The notes under the pieces are model-generated. The model was not told the origin of the DNA. It saw nothing but the letters and a program-made list of their open reading frames with translations, and searched no databases. Below, piece after piece: positions 9,185-19,038 of a stretch of 27,008 nt of DNA. The position numbers and the translations under genes were made by a program. Every line of letters starts with the position of its first letter. Within the stretch, counting starts at the first letter, position 1. This DNA comes from Desulfobacterales bacterium (GTDB taxonomy: Bacteria; Desulfobacterota; Desulfobacteria; Desulfobacterales; UBA2174_A), in NCBI GenBank assembly GCA_025454075.1, contig JALOPD010000034.1, forward strand, positions 1 to 27,008. Reading direction: 5' to 3'.

Positions 9185-9341
9185 TTTTGATTGCCCTCGC
9201 CTGCCGCTTTCGGCAGAGCCGTTCGACACCCTGCCGTCGGCCGACGTCAAAGCATCCGGAGGGTTGAAAGCAAGAACGGCCACGGCGGTGCCCGGGCGCT
9301 CCAAACCGCCGGGCCGTGCAGAGACCGGCCCTCAGCCAGGG

Positions 9342-12002
9342 CTAAGCCATGACCGGCTTGATCTCCTCCAGGTAGAAAAACTCGATCCGGTCGCCGGCCT
9401 TGATATCGTTGAAATTCTCGATGCCGATGCCGCACTCGTAGCCGCTCTGGACCTCTTTGACGTCATCCTTGAAACGCCGCAGAGAGGAGTTTTTGCCCTG
9501 GTAGACGATGACGCCGTCCCGGACCAGGCGCAGGCTGCGGCCGCGTTCGACCCGGCCGTCGGTGACGTAGCAGCCGGCGATGGCGCCCACCTTCGGGATC
9601 ACGAACACCTCGCGGACGTCGGCCGATCCGAGGGTGCGCTCCTCAAAGCGGGAGGCCATCAGGCCGGTCATGGCGCTTTTGACGTCGTTGATGACGTCGT
9701 AAATGACATTGTAGAAGCGCATGTCCACGCCCTCTTCGGCGGCCAGGGCCTGGATTTTCGGCGTGGGCCGGACGTTGAAGCCGATGATGATGGCCTGCGA
9801 CACGGTCGCCAGCGAAATGTCGGACTCGCTGATGGTGCCGGTGGCGGCGTGCACCACGTTGACCTTGACCTCCTCGTTGGACAGTTGGGTCAGCGCGTCC
9901 GAGAGGGCCTCGATCGAACCGTGCACGTCGGCCTTGAGGATCAGGTTGAGCTCCTTGACTTCGCCCTGCTTCATGCGTTCGAACAGGCTCTCCAGGCTGG
10001 GGCGGCTGGTTTGGGCCAAATCCCGGGCGCGCTGCTTCTGCATGCGGTGCAGGCTGATCTGCTTGGCGGCCTTTTCATCGACCACCGCCACGAACTCGTC
10101 GCCGGCCATCGGTACGCCGGACAGTCCGATGATCTCGACGGGGATGGAGGGGCCGGCGGCTTCCAGCGGCTGGCCGCGGTCGTCGAGCATGGCCCGGACC
10201 TTGCCGTAGTGCACCCCGCAGACGACCGGGTCGCCGTTGTGCAGGGTGCCTTCGCTGACCAGCACCGTGGCCACCGGCCCCCGGCCGGAGTCGATTTTCG
10301 CCTCGACCACATGGCCGCGGGCCAGCTTGTCCGGGTTGGCCCTGAGTTCCATGACTTCGGCCTGCAGCAGGATCATCTCGAGCAGCTGGTCGATGCCGAC
10401 TTCCTGCTTGGCGGAGACATTGACGAAGATGGCGTCGCCGCCCCATTCCTCCGGGGTCAGCCCCCGTTCGATCAAGGACCGCTTGACGCGGTCCGGATCG
10501 GCGCCCGGCTTGTCGATCTTGTTGACGGCCACGATGATCGGCACGTTGGCCGCGCGGGCATGGTTGATGGCCTCCACGGTCTGGGGCATGACGCCGTCGT
10601 CGGCCGCAACGACCAGCACGACCAGGTCCGTGACCTTGGCCCCGCGGGCGCGCATGGCCGTGAAGGCCTCATGGCCCGGCGTGTCCAGAAAGGCGATGGC
10701 GCCGCGGGGGGTCTGGACGTAATAGGCGCCGATGTGCTGGGTGATGCCCCCGGCCTCGGTTTCGGTGATGCGGGTCTTGCGGATGACGTCCAGCAGCGAG
10801 GTTTTGCCGTGATCGACGTGGCCCATGATGGTGACCACCGGCGCCCGCGTGGCCAGTTTTTCGGGTTCGTCCACGACCGGCTTCAAAATGGTGTCCTCCT
10901 CAAAGGCCGCGCGCTCGACCTCGTAGCTGAACTCCGCGGCGATGAGGACCGCGGTGTCGAAATCGATGGATTGGTTGACGGTCGCCATCATCCCCATGCC
11001 CATGAGCACCTTGATGATTTCCCCGGACTTGACGCCCAGCCGTTTCGCCAGCTCCCCGAGCAGAATCGCGTCGTCGATTTTGATCCTTCGCTTGATGGCC
11101 TTGGCCACGGTGGCCGCCGGTTTCTGGGCGGCCAGCTCCTTCCTGCCCTTGGCGCCCTTGCGGGGCTTGCGGGTGCGGGCGTCGTCGTACAACTCTTCGG
11201 CTTCGACCACCGCCTTCTTGCGGAAAGAGATCTTCTTCTTGATGAACTTCTTTTCGGCTTCGGGTTCTTCGGCCTTGCCTTTCTTTTTCTTGCGCTTGCC
11301 GTCGCGGTCGAGGGCCTCCGCCGTGCCGGGGGCGGCCTCCGGCGTTTCGCCGGGGCGAGGCGCCGCCTTGGCGCCCCTGGGCTCGATGACCGCCGGCTGA
11401 CCCTTTACCCGTTCCGCCGGCCCTTCCGGAGCGGCCGTCGGCATCTTGATGATGCGGGCGGGTTCGTCACGTTTGATCTTCTTGACGACCTTTTTCAACC
11501 GGTCGGCGGCTGCGGCCGGCTCCGACGGGAGAGTCGTCGGCTCGACCTGCGGGGCGGCTTCGGCCTCGAGCGGCGCGGCGGCTGCGGGGCTCTCGGCGGG
11601 CTCGATCCCCTCCGGGGTCTCAGCCGTCGGCGCCGGTGCGGTCTCCACTGACGCGGCCTCGGCGCTTTCGGCCATGGCCCCGGCTGCAGGGGCCGGCTCC
11701 GGTTCCGCGGCGGCCCCGGCCTCCGGGGCCTCCCTCGCCGGCTCCGGTTCCGCGGCGGCCGGCCCGGCTTCGGGCTCGGCCACCTTGCGCCGGCGGCGAA
11801 TCACCGTGGGTTTGACCCGCGTGTCTTCGACGGCGCGCGCTTTCTTGCCGAAAATGACGGCCTTGGCGCGGGTCACCGCTTCGTCGTCGAGCGAACTCAT
11901 GTGACTGCCGACGGGGATGCCCATATTGATGAGCTTGTCCATCAGCACTTTGTTGGTCAGATTGAGTTCCCTGGCCAGTTCATAGACCCGGATTTTTGAC
12001 AT
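9342..12002 (-). CDS. infB: Translation initiation factor IF-2
   Basis: A GTPase that places initiator tRNA on the 30S subunit and promotes subunit joining. It has 886 residues. The N-terminal IF2-N domain ([23 protein letters not shown]) is followed by a long low-complexity linker rich in Ala, Pro and Glu and then Lys/Arg (about residues 75-300), and a second IF2-N domain ([27 protein letters not shown]). The G domain has GHVDHGKT at 394-401, DTPGH at 440-444 and NKID at 494-497. Domains II-IV complete the C-terminus. ATG 12002 is used, with GGGGGAG close upstream. The frame extends to 12059, but that part overlaps nusA. Spacing to nusA is 53 bases, so the two are co-transcribed. Confidence 0.98.
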   Translation of the reverse strand: MSKIRVYELARELNLTNKVLMDKLINMGIPVGSHMSSLDDEAVTRAKAVIFGKKARAVEDTRVKPTVIRRRRKVAEPEAGPAAAEPEPAREAPEAGAAAEPEPAPAAGAMAESAEAASVETAPAPTAETPEGIEPAESPAAAAPLEAEAAPQVEPTTLPSEPAAAADRLKKVVKKIKRDEPARIIKMPTAAPEGPAERVKGQPAVIEPRGAKAAPRPGETPEAAPGTAEALDRDGKRKKKKGKAEEPEAEKKFIKKKISFRKKAVVEAEELYDDARTRKPRKGAKGRKELAAQKPAATVAKAIKRRIKIDDAILLGELAKRLGVKSGEIIKVLMGMGMMATVNQSIDFDTAVLIAAEFSYEVERAAFEEDTILKPVVDEPEKLATRAPVVTIMGHVDHGKTSLLDVIRKTRITETEAGGITQHIGAYYVQTPRGAIAFLDTPGHEAFTAMRARGAKVTDLVVLVVAADDGVMPQTVEAINHARAANVPIIVAVNKIDKPGADPDRVKRSLIERGLTPEEWGGDAIFVNVSAKQEVGIDQLLEMILLQAEVMELRANPDKLARGHVVEAKIDSGRGPVATVLVSEGTLHNGDPVVCGVHYGKVRAMLDDRGQPLEAAGPSIPVEIIGLSGVPMAGDEFVAVVDEKAAKQISLHRMQKQRARDLAQTSRPSLESLFERMKQGEVKELNLILKADVHGSIEALSDALTQLSNEEVKVNVVHAATGTISESDISLATVSQAIIIGFNVRPTPKIQALAAEEGVDMRFYNVIYDVINDVKSAMTGLMASRFEERTLGSADVREVFVIPKVGAIAGCYVTDGRVERGRSLRLVRDGVIVYQGKNSSLRRFKDDVKEVQSGYECGIGIENFNDIKAGDRIEFFYLEEIKPVMA

Positions 12003-12055
12003 GAACTCCCCCTCGTTGCGCTCCTGTGGCGCCCCACCGGTGAGCCGGCGGCGCC

Positions 12056-13429
12056 TCAAACCTCATCGGCCGGCTTTGCGTCGGTCTCCGCGTCAGTCTC
12101 CACGGCGGTCTTCGCGAGGCCTTCGGCCTCGCGGGCCTCGTCATCCGGCTCGCCCGCCGGCGGGCTTTCATCGTTTTCCGCTGCCGCTGCCGCCTGCTCG
12201 ACGGCGTTATTGGCCGCCTCGATCAGGCGGCGGGCGAGCGTTTCGTCGATTCCCCGGATTTGCAGCAGGTCCTCGACCGAGGCTTTGCCGATTTCCTCGG
12301 CGGAATAATACCCCTTCTCGTAGAGCGCATCCGCCAGGCTGATGCCGACCCCGGGGAGCGCCATGAGCGAGTTGTAGCCGCTCTGCATGGTCTGGTTGTA
12401 AATGCTCTCGCTTTTCACGTCCAGGTGCCACCCCGTCAGCTTGGAGGCCAGCCGGACATTCTGCCCTTTCTTGCCGATGGCGATCGACAGGAACTCGTCC
12501 GGGACGATCACCTCCATCGACTTGTTGTCCTCGTCGATGATCACCCGCGAGATCTCCGCCGGGGCCAGTGAATTGCAGACGAACTTGGCGGTGTCGACGT
12601 GCCAGGGAATGATGTCGATTTTCTCGCCGCGCAGCTCCTGGACGACGTTCTGCACGCGGCTGCCCTTCATGCCGACGCAGGCGCCGACCGGGTCGATGTC
12701 GGAATTGCTCGAGGCGACGGCGATCTTGGCGCGCACCCCGGGTTCGCGGGAGGCCCCCATGATGGAGACGATGCCCTCGCTGATCTCGGGCACTTCGGTG
12801 CGGAAGAGCGTGATCAAAAAGCTGGGGTGGGTCCGCGACAGCACGACCTGAGGGCCGCGCGACTCGTGCATCACTTCCAGGATCATGGCGCGGATGCGGT
12901 CCCCGCGGCGGTAGCTCTCCTTGGGCACCTGCTCGCGCACGGGCAGGACGCCCTCGGTCTGGCCGAGGTTGACGATGATGTCGCCCCGGTCGATGCGCTG
13001 CACGATGCCGTTGATGATCTCGCCCCTGCGCTCGATGAAGCTGGTGTAGACGGCGTCCTTCTCCGCGTCCTTGAGCTTCTGGATGATCACCTGCTTGGCG
13101 GACTGGGCCGCGATGCGGCCGAAGGTGGCGGTGTCCATCTTGGTGCCGAGGCTGTCCCCGACCTCGCACTCGGGGTCCAGCTTGCGGCCCTCCTCGATGC
13201 TGATCTGCAGCATGGGGTCTTCGACCGCCTCGGCCACTTCCTTGAATTGGAAGACCTCCAATTCGCCCGTTTCCTCGCCGTACTGGACCTCGATGTCGAT
13301 CTTGGGGCCGTATTTCTTGCGGGCGGCCGATTTCAGCGCCTCCTCGAGCGCTTTGACGAGTACGTGCCGCTCGATGCCCTTGTCACGGCTGACTTGTTCG
13401 ATGACCCGTTTGATCTCCGAAATCAACAT
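12056..13429 (-). CDS. nusA: Transcription termination/antitermination factor NusA
   Basis: Binds RNA polymerase and modulates pausing, termination and antitermination. In order across 457 residues there is the N-terminal polymerase-binding domain ([19 protein letters not shown]...[11 protein letters not shown]), an S1 domain around 131-195, tandem KH domains ([40 protein letters not shown] and [20 protein letters not shown]), and one helix-hairpin-helix repeat near [20 protein letters not shown]. The last 40 residues are an acidic Ala/Glu/Asp tail rather than further AR repeats. ATG 13429 has GGAG about eight bases upstream. It lies 61 bases after rimP, and that gap contains a GC-rich hairpin around 13473-13491. 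Confidence 0.98.
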   Translation of the reverse strand: MLISEIKRVIEQVSRDKGIERHVLVKALEEALKSAARKKYGPKIDIEVQYGEETGELEVFQFKEVAEAVEDPMLQISIEEGRKLDPECEVGDSLGTKMDTATFGRIAAQSAKQVIIQKLKDAEKDAVYTSFIERRGEIINGIVQRIDRGDIIVNLGQTEGVLPVREQVPKESYRRGDRIRAMILEVMHESRGPQVVLSRTHPSFLITLFRTEVPEISEGIVSIMGASREPGVRAKIAVASSNSDIDPVGACVGMKGSRVQNVVQELRGEKIDIIPWHVDTAKFVCNSLAPAEISRVIIDEDNKSMEVIVPDEFLSIAIGKKGQNVRLASKLTGWHLDVKSESIYNQTMQSGYNSLMALPGVGISLADALYEKGYYSAEEIGKASVEDLLQIRGIDETLARRLIEAANNAVEQAAAAAENDESPPAGEPDDEAREAEGLAKTAVETDAETDAKPADEV

Positions 13430-13490
13430 GGGTTTTCTCCATCCGGTTGCAAAGTGCGACAGGCCCGCCTCCCCCCGCCGGGGCGGGAGG

Positions 13491-14015
13491 TCACGCGTCT
13501 GTCAGATACGCTTTCGAAATGGCGTCGATCGCGATGGCGACCGTCGCCTGGCCCGTGTTCAGCGTCACGGCGCCTGCGGACAGACCTTCCAAGACGCCGC
13601 TGAAGTTCTTCTGTCCGTTGATCGGGTTCAGGGTCCTGATTTTCGCCCGGTGCCCGCGGAAGCGCTCGAAATCCGCCTCCCGTGAAATCCGCCGCCGCGG
13701 CCCCGGGGAGGAGACCTCCAGGTGATACCGCCCGATGTCGGGCAGGTGCACGTCAAGGATGTCCCCCAGTTCGCGGCTGACGGCCGCGCAGTCCTCCAGC
13801 GTCACGCCGCCCGGCTTGTCGATGCTCAGGCGCATGACGCGCCCGCCGCGCTCGCGCAGGTACTCGAGGTGCACCAGCTCCAGCCCCTGCGCGTCGCACA
13901 GCGACTCGGCCAGCGGCCGCGCCTGGCTCACGATCCACGTTTCGGCAACCGGTGCGGCCGGCAGCGGCGTCGCGTGATCGCGCCGGCCCTTATCGGGTCG
14001 CTTGGCCTTGCCCAC
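13491..14015 (-). CDS. rimP: Ribosome maturation factor RimP
   Basis: Needed for 30S subunit maturation. The 174-residue protein has the family segments LAESLCDAQGLELVHLEYLRERGGRVMRLSIDKPGGVTLEDCAAVSRELGDILDV and YHLEVSSPGPRRRI, then the SH3-like C-terminal domain. Two starts are possible. GTG at 14015 has GGGAGG exactly seven bases upstream and is preferred. The TTG at 14042 would add nine residues and lies inside the T-run of the tRNA terminator. It is the first protein gene of the rimP-nusA-infB cluster. The promoter is unclear because the tRNA terminator ends only about 26 bases upstream. Confidence 0.95.
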   Translation of the reverse strand: MGKAKRPDKGRRDHATPLPAAPVAETWIVSQARPLAESLCDAQGLELVHLEYLRERGGRVMRLSIDKPGGVTLEDCAAVSRELGDILDVHLPDIGRYHLEVSSPGPRRRISREADFERFRGHRAKIRTLNPINGQKNFSGVLEGLSAGAVTLNTGQATVAIAIDAISKAYLTDA

Positions 14016-14040
14016 GAACGAGCCTCCCGCCCTTGCTGTC

Positions 14041-14068
14041 AAATAAAAAACGGGCTTTAGGCCCGTTT
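14041..14068 (-). terminator. Rho-independent terminator between tRNA-Gly and rimP
   Basis: Arms AAACGGGC (14048-14055) and GCCCGTTT (14061-14068) form an 8-bp stem with a 5-base loop. On the minus strand it is followed by TTTTTTATTT (14050 down to 14041). It lies downstream of the tRNA gene and only 26 bases before the rimP start codon. It must therefore terminate the tRNA transcript, and any readthrough would enter rimP-nusA-infB. Confidence 0.85.
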
Positions 14069-14199
14069 CCTCACGTCCAGGTAGAACTTCCGCGGTGGAT
14101 CCGAAGGGGTTATCCGCTCATTGGATAATCATGGTTGCGTGCATTCCACGTCACATAACGCCCTACCCAAACCTACCGAGCAAAACGGAAAAACATGGA

Positions 14200-14275
14200 T
14201 GGAGCGGGCAACGAGATTCGAACTCGCGACACCAAGCTTGGGAAGCTTGTACTCTACCAGCTGAGCTATGCCCGC
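14200..14275 (-). tRNA. tRNA-Gly (anticodon CCC)
   Basis: A complete cloverleaf on the minus strand, 76 bases including an encoded CCA (14200-14202). The acceptor stem is GCGGGCA/TGCCCGC with discriminator T, the D stem is GCTC/GAGT, the anticodon stem is CAAGC/GCTTG closing the loop TTCCCAA (anticodon CCC), the variable loop is 5 bases, and the T arm is GCGAG-TTCGAAT-CTCGT. It has its own promoter and terminator and lies just upstream of rimP-nusA-infB. Confidence 0.97.
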
Positions 14276-14290
14276 TCATCATCAACCCAG

Positions 14291-14319
14291 TATCTACGAC
14301 AACGCCAGCGCCTTGTCAA
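14291..14319 (-). promoter_or_regulatory. Promoter of the tRNA-Gly gene
   Basis: On the minus strand there is a perfect TTGACA (14314-14319), a 17-base spacer and TAGATA (14291-14296), followed by the mature tRNA 5' end at 14275. This distance is suitable for a short 5' leader removed by RNase P. Confidence 0.62.
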
Positions 14320-14383
14320 TACATTTCACCAGCAATCTCGGTGATTTCTCGCCATTGCTGCCGCCGGCCATGCCCGCAGCGGG

Positions 14384-14731
14384 TTATTCCAGGAGGCGGC
14401 GCAGCTGCGCCAGCTCGGAGCGCACCTCCTCCATCAACGTGCGGGGATCGGCCGCCTCGTCTTCGTCGCCGGCCTTCAGGTGCTGGCGAGCGCCCTCAAT
14501 CGTGAACCGGCGCCGGTAGAGGAGATCCTTGATCGCCAGTACCCGTTCGACCTCTTTGCGCGTGTAAAGGCGCTGACCCGAGGCAGTCCGTTTGGGGGCG
14601 ATCTTCGGGAACTCCGACTCCCAGAAGCGCAGCACGTGGGTCGGCAGCTCCGCGATGCGGCTGACCTCCCCGATTTTAAAGTACAGCTTATCGGGGATGG
14701 CCGGTGCAGTTGCGGGGACAGGTGGTTTCAT
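14384..14731 (-). CDS. MerR-family transcriptional regulator
   Basis: A 115-residue protein whose residues 16-85 form a MerR winged helix: YFKIGEVSRIAELPTHVLRFWESEFPKIAPKRTASGQRLYTRKEVERVLAIKDLLYRRRFTIEGARQHL. A short acidic helix follows (EEVRSELAQLRRLL) that probably dimerises. There is no effector-binding domain and no cysteine metal site, so it belongs to the short MerR type often found after pheT in delta-group bacteria. GGGGTGA precedes ATG 14731, which is 47 bases after the pheT stop, so it is likely transcribed with pheST. The target genes are unknown. Confidence 0.92.
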   Translation of the reverse strand: MKPPVPATAPAIPDKLYFKIGEVSRIAELPTHVLRFWESEFPKIAPKRTASGQRLYTRKEVERVLAIKDLLYRRRFTIEGARQHLKAGDEDEAADPRTLMEEVRSELAQLRRLLE

Positions 14732-14778
14732 CTGCCGTCACCCCAATCCTTTTCCACGGCGGCCCGCCGCTGCGATGC

Positions 14779-17196
14779 TCAGCGGGGCAGCGCCGCTTGA
14801 AATTCGGTCAACAGCCGGTCCACGAGGTTCTGGTGCAGGCGGTTGACCTCGGCGTCCTCCAGGGTTTTTTCCGGTGAGCGATAGGTGAACCGGAACGACA
14901 GGCTGCGCTTGCCGGCCGGGATCGGCGCACCCGCAAACACGTCGAACAGCTGGACGTTCTCCATCAACGCGAGGCGCATGGCCCCGACGGCATCGAGCAC
15001 CTGCTGGGCCTCGACGGCCTGATCCAGGATGAGGGTGATGTCCCGGGTGACGGCCGGGAATTTCGGAATGCGCATGCGGTAGCGGGTTTCCGACAGCAGC
15101 GCCTCGAGCGAGCCCGTGTCCAGTTCGAACACAAAGCCGGTCTGCTTGAGGTCGTAGGCGGCGCGCACGCGCGCGTGGATCTCGCCGATGAGGCCCACCT
15201 CGCGGCCGGCCGCCAGCAGGCGGGCCGAACGGCCCGGCCGGGTGTAGCGGCAGTCGGCGTCCGGCATGCCCACGAAGCGGACACCCTCCAAGGCGAGGGC
15301 GTCGAGCAGGCTTTCGACCGCCCCTTTGAGATCGTAAAAGTCGCACGGGGTCTCCCGGCCGTGCCAGGAGAGCGCCTGCCGTGAACCGGTCCACAGGCCG
15401 GCGATGATTTCCGGCTCCTCCGGCAGCTCGGCGCCGGGGGTCTGCAGAAAGACCTTCCCGATTTCGAAGATCTTGAGACGTTTGGTCTGCTGGGCGAGGT
15501 TGAATCGCATGGTTTCGAGCAGCCCCGGGATGAGCGAGGAGCGCATCACGGCCTGGTCTTCGGCCAGCGGGTTCAGCACGGCCACCGTCGCCCGCCGCGG
15601 GTCGTCCGCACCCAGCTGCAGCCGGTCGCAGGACATCGGGTGAATGAAACTGTAGGTGATCACCTCCGAGAAGCCGAGGCCGTTCAAAATGGCCTTGGCC
15701 CGCTGGCGCAGCTCGAGCCGGCGAGCCGGCGGCCGCTGGCCGGCCGGCATGGCGGGAAAGGTGACCGGGATGGTGTCGAAGCCGGACCGGCGCGCCACCT
15801 CCTCCATGAGGTCCTCGGGCCGGGCGACGTCCACGCGGAAGGAGGGGGGCGTTATTTCGAGTTCGTCGCGGGCCGGAGTGCCGTCGACCTTGAAATCGAT
15901 GGCCGACAGCAGCCGGGAGATTTTTTTCTTATCGACCTTGACCCCCAACAGCCGGGCGGTCCGGCTGACGCTGAGCCGGATCGGATTCGGCGCCCAGGGA
16001 CGCGGATGGGCGTCGATCACGCCACCCGCGATTTTACCGCCGCTCACTTGCGCCATCAGCTGGGCGGCGCGGGTGGCGGCGAGGACGGTCCCCGCCGGGT
16101 CGACCCCTCTTTCGAAGCGTCGCGAGGCGTCCGTGCCCAGGCCGAGCTTCTTGGAGGTTTTGCGGACGCTCACCGGGTCGAAGCAGGCGCTTTCGATCAG
16201 AACACGAGTGGTCTGGCGGCCGATTTCCGAGTTGAGGCCGCCCATGACGCCGGCGACCGCTACGGGCTTAACACCGTCGCAAATCATGAGCATTTCGGAG
16301 TCGAGCACGCGCTCTTTCTGATCCAGGGTGACGAACTTCTCTCCCGGCCCGGCCGTGCGCACGACGATGCGGTTTTCGGCCAGGCGATCGAGGTCGAAGG
16401 CGTGCAGCGGCTGGCCGCACTCCATCATCACGAAATTGGTGACGTCCACGATGTTGTTGATGGGCCGCAGGCCCACCGAAAGCAGGCGGTCCTGCAGCCA
16501 GAAGGGCGAGGGTTTCACGACGACCGCTTCCAGCACCCGGGCGGCGTAGCGCCGGCAATGATCGGGAGCCTCGATGCGCACCGACGCCAGGCGGGTGACG
16601 CGGTCGTCGGCGTCCGCAACCTTCACCCGGGGGTGTTTCAGGCGCGTGCGCTGTATGGCCGCCACTTCCCGCGCCACCCCGAGGAGGCTCAGGCAGTCGG
16701 CCCGGTTCGGGGTCAGGTCGATGTCCAGCACGGGGTCCGAGAGGCCGAGCGCCCGGTTGAGCGGGGCGCCGACCGTCAGGGGGCCTTCCAGAATCAGAAT
16801 GCCGTCGGCTTCCGTGCCGAGGGCCAGCTCCGAGGCGCTGCACAGCATCGCTTCGGATGGCCGGCCGCGGATGACGCCCGCCTCCAAGACGGCCCCGTCC
16901 GGCATCACGGTGCCCGGCAGGGCCACCGCCGCCAGCGCGCCCGCCGCCACGTTGGGCGCGCCGCAGACAATCGAAAGGATGCGCTCGCCGGTGTCGACCC
17001 GGCAGACCGTGAGCTTCTCGGCGGCGGGGTGCGGATCCACGCTGAGGATGCGCCCGACCCGCACCGTGTCGAGGAAACGAAAACGGTCATCCGCCGCATC
17101 GACCGCAAGCCCCACCAGGGTGAGGGCTTCGGCCAGGTCAGCGGCGCTCAGTTTGATCGGGGTGTATTCGGCCAGCCAGCTTAAACTTACTTTCAT
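14779..17196 (-). CDS. pheT: Phenylalanyl-tRNA synthetase, beta subunit
   Basis: The large subunit of the (alpha-beta)2 enzyme that charges tRNA-Phe. It edits mischarged tRNA and binds the tRNA. The 805 residues show the N-terminal MKVSLSWLAEYTPI, the EMAP/Arc1p-like tRNA-binding domain around 45-150 (VGRILSVDPHPAAEKLTVCRVDTG...VCGAPNVAAG), the B3/B4 editing domain, B5 with HPRPWAPNPIRLSVSRTARLLG, the inactive catalytic-like core, and the C-terminal anticodon-binding FDX-ACB domain (YRMRIPKFPAVTRDITLILD to the end). ATG 17196 lacks an obvious ribosome site. A 149-base gap holding an inverted heptad repeat separates it from pheS, a longer gap than is usual for this pair. Confidence 0.98.
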   Translation of the reverse strand: MKVSLSWLAEYTPIKLSAADLAEALTLVGLAVDAADDRFRFLDTVRVGRILSVDPHPAAEKLTVCRVDTGERILSIVCGAPNVAAGALAAVALPGTVMPDGAVLEAGVIRGRPSEAMLCSASELALGTEADGILILEGPLTVGAPLNRALGLSDPVLDIDLTPNRADCLSLLGVAREVAAIQRTRLKHPRVKVADADDRVTRLASVRIEAPDHCRRYAARVLEAVVVKPSPFWLQDRLLSVGLRPINNIVDVTNFVMMECGQPLHAFDLDRLAENRIVVRTAGPGEKFVTLDQKERVLDSEMLMICDGVKPVAVAGVMGGLNSEIGRQTTRVLIESACFDPVSVRKTSKKLGLGTDASRRFERGVDPAGTVLAATRAAQLMAQVSGGKIAGGVIDAHPRPWAPNPIRLSVSRTARLLGVKVDKKKISRLLSAIDFKVDGTPARDELEITPPSFRVDVARPEDLMEEVARRSGFDTIPVTFPAMPAGQRPPARRLELRQRAKAILNGLGFSEVITYSFIHPMSCDRLQLGADDPRRATVAVLNPLAEDQAVMRSSLIPGLLETMRFNLAQQTKRLKIFEIGKVFLQTPGAELPEEPEIIAGLWTGSRQALSWHGRETPCDFYDLKGAVESLLDALALEGVRFVGMPDADCRYTRPGRSARLLAAGREVGLIGEIHARVRAAYDLKQTGFVFELDTGSLEALLSETRYRMRIPKFPAVTRDITLILDQAVEAQQVLDAVGAMRLALMENVQLFDVFAGAPIPAGKRSLSFRFTYRSPEKTLEDAEVNRLHQNLVDRLLTEFQAALPR

Positions 17197-17220
17197 GGCG
17201 AATTGGGTTTCTAGTCGTTC

Positions 17221-17338
17221 AGGTATTTGGGTGTTTGGTTTTTGGCCATTCAGGCGTTTGGGGGAAACTGACGCACTCCCGGGTTTTCAGGGGGTTCTTT
17301 TTTGCTAAACCACAAAATACCCGAATACCCAAACACCT
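17221..17338. repeat. Inverted heptad-type repeat between pheS and pheT
   Basis: The left arm AGGTATTTGGGTGTTTGG (17221-17238) and the reverse complement of the right arm (17321-17338) agree at 15 of 18 positions. The pattern of both arms is a degenerate 7-base unit near TTTGGGT, continuing weakly into the spacer (TTGGTTT, TTGGCCA, then CGTTTGGGG). The arms flank about 80 bases with G/T-rich tracts. It falls in the 149-base gap of the pheS-pheT pair, immediately after the pheS stop (TGA at 17346-17348 on the minus strand). The design, but not the sequence, resembles the repeat at 2194-2275. Confidence 0.75.
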
Positions 17339-17345
17339 AATTGCA

Positions 17346-18356
17346 TCAGAATTGGCTCAGGAAGCGCAAGTCGTTTTCAAAAAATTTCCGCAGGTCGTCG
17401 ATCCCGTATTTCAACATGGCCACCCGCTCGACGCCCATGCCGAAGGCAAAGCCGGTGTACCGCCGGGAGTCGTAGCCCACATTTTCGAAGACGGCCGGGT
17501 GGACCATGCCCGAGCCGAGAATTTCCAACCAACCGGTGTGCTTGCAGACCCGGCAGCCCTTGCCCCGGCAGATGACGCACAGGATGTCCACCTCGGCGCT
17601 CGGTTCGGTGAACGGAAAAAAGCTGGGCCGGAAGCGCAGGCGGGTCTGTTCGTCGAACATCTGGTGCACGAAGGCGGTGAGGGTACCCTTCAGGTCGCCG
17701 AAGGAGACGTTTTCGTCCACCAGCAGGCCCTCGACCTGGTGGAACATGGGGGTGTGCGTCTGGTCCGAGTCGCAGCGGAAGACCTTGCCCGGCGCAATCA
17801 CCCGAACGGGCGGCGGCTGGCGTTCCATCGTCCGGATCTGGAGCGGTGAGGTGTGCGTGCGCAGCACGACGTCCGCCGACACGAAAAACGTGTCCTGCAT
17901 GTCTCGTGCCGGGTGGTTTTTGGGGATGTTCAGTGCTTCGAAGTTGTAGTAGTCCCTCTCGACCTCGGGCCCCTCTACGATGTCGAAGCCCATTTTGGAC
18001 AAGATGTCGCAGATCTCGCCGCTGACCCGGGTGATGGGGTGCAGGGCCCCCCAGGCCTCCATCCGCCCCGGCAGGGAGACGTCGATGCGGTCGCCTGCGG
18101 ACGATGAGGCCTGCTCGATGGCCTGCAGGGCGGCGGCAATCGCCGCGCCCAGACCCTGTTTGATCTCGTTGGCTTTTTGGCCGGCGGCCGGGCGCTGCTC
18201 GGGCGGCAGGCCGGCGATGGACCGCAGAAACTGGGTGAGAATCCCCTTGCGGCCGAGGTACTTGACGCTCAGCGCCTGGATGGCTTCAGGGTCCGATCCG
18301 GCCGCCTTCAGCTCGGCGCGCGCATCCGCCTCAATCTGATCCAGATTCAGTTCCAC
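17346..18356 (-). CDS. pheS: Phenylalanyl-tRNA synthetase, alpha subunit
   Basis: The class II catalytic subunit, 336 residues. There is an N-terminal coiled-coil for tRNA binding (about 1-90), then the catalytic core: [12 protein letters not shown] at 148-159, motif 2 [18 protein letters not shown] at 193-210, and motif 3 [19 protein letters not shown] near 305. A four-cysteine insert, [12 protein letters not shown] (C260, C263, C268, C271), followed by [13 protein letters not shown] is known in many bacterial PheS proteins and looks like a metal knuckle. The start codon is GTG at 18356 with a purine-rich GGTGGGGGA upstream. It follows rplT by 77 bases. Confidence 0.98.
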   Translation of the reverse strand: MELNLDQIEADARAELKAAGSDPEAIQALSVKYLGRKGILTQFLRSIAGLPPEQRPAAGQKANEIKQGLGAAIAAALQAIEQASSSAGDRIDVSLPGRMEAWGALHPITRVSGEICDILSKMGFDIVEGPEVERDYYNFEALNIPKNHPARDMQDTFFVSADVVLRTHTSPLQIRTMERQPPPVRVIAPGKVFRCDSDQTHTPMFHQVEGLLVDENVSFGDLKGTLTAFVHQMFDEQTRLRFRPSFFPFTEPSAEVDILCVICRGKGCRVCKHTGWLEILGSGMVHPAVFENVGYDSRRYTGFAFGMGVERVAMLKYGIDDLRKFFENDLRFLSQF

Positions 18357-18433
18357 AATCCCCCACCGTAAGGAGGCCGCCTCCCCGTCGTCTTCCCAGA
18401 CCGGATTGAGGCTGCGGCGGCAGGTCCCCGGCC

Positions 18434-18784
18434 TTAGGCCGGCCGAGAGGCCAGTTTGACGATGTGGGCGAACCCCGTTGGATCCGAAACCGCCAACTCG
18501 GCCAGGACCTTGCGGTCCAGTTCCACGTTGGCCTGTTTCAACCCGTGGATGAACTTGTTGTACGACAGGTTGTTCATGCGCACGGCGGCGTTGATGCGGG
18601 TGATCCAGAGCGCGCGCAGATCGCGTTTGCGGGCCTTGCGGTCCCGGTAGGCATAGCGAAGGGCGCGGTCAAGTGTTCCGGCGGCCGTTCGGAAGAGCTT
18701 GCTGCGGCCGCCGCGGAACCCCCTGGCGAGTTTGAGTACTTTTTGGCGTCGATGTCTGGCTTTGAATCCACGTTTGACACGCAT
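18434..18784 (-). CDS. rplT: 50S ribosomal protein L20
   Basis: A 116-residue 23S rRNA-binding assembly protein and, in many bacteria, the repressor of its own operon. The sequence [34 protein letters not shown] and the domain [27 protein letters not shown] are standard. AGAGGTGA lies eight bases before ATG 18784. A hairpin (CCGGCCT/AGGCCGG, 18429-18443) straddles the stop codon but has no U-run. The order infC-rpmI-rplT-pheS-pheT matches the enterobacterial operon. Confidence 0.98.
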   Translation of the reverse strand: MRVKRGFKARHRRQKVLKLARGFRGGRSKLFRTAAGTLDRALRYAYRDRKARKRDLRALWITRINAAVRMNNLSYNKFIHGLKQANVELDRKVLAELAVSDPTGFAHIVKLASRPA

Positions 18785-18840
18785 GGCGTTTCACCTCTAT
18801 AAAAATTTCGGGAAATTCATAGACGAAAGCGACGAAATCT

Positions 18841-19038
18841 TCACCCGTTGGGCAGCAGCAGCTTAAGGGTCCGCATGTTGCTCGGGTGCACGATCGGGCT
18901 CTTGCGCAGCGAGCGTTTGCGCTTGCGCGACTTGGTGGTCAAAATGTGACTGCCGAAGGCCTTGTGATAGACGATCTTGCCGGTGCCGGTCTTTTTAAAC
19001 CGTTTGGCAGCCGAACGGTTGGTTTTGATCTTGGGCAT
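18841..19038 (-). CDS. rpmI: 50S ribosomal protein L35
   Basis: A 65-residue basic protein starting [22 protein letters not shown], with the family C-terminal [28 protein letters not shown] 19038 has AAGGAGA seven bases upstream. The frame runs open to 19185, but the extension is unrelated to L35. It lies 174 bases after infC and 56 bases before rplT, in the standard order. Confidence 0.98.
   Translation of the reverse strand: MPKIKTNRSAAKRFKKTGTGKIVYHKAFGSHILTTKSRKRKRSLRKSPIVHPSNMRTLKLLLPNG

Noticed and set aside
9185..9304. N-terminal extension of the DUF503 protein to 9304
   Set aside because: The extension is unrelated to the family. The conserved domain begins with MVVGVGLITF at 9184, which has a ribosome site.
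8580..11651. A 1023-codon open frame on the plus strand, antisense to infB, rbfA and the DUF503 gene
   Set aside because: It is a GC-rich shadow of conserved minus-strand genes with Ala/Gly/Arg/Asp-biased composition and no recognisable domain. IF-2, RbfA and the DUF503 product are unmistakable on the other strand.
18429..18443. Hairpin over the rplT stop as a terminator
   Set aside because: Seven-bp arms with almost no loop and no U-run. pheS follows in the same operon.
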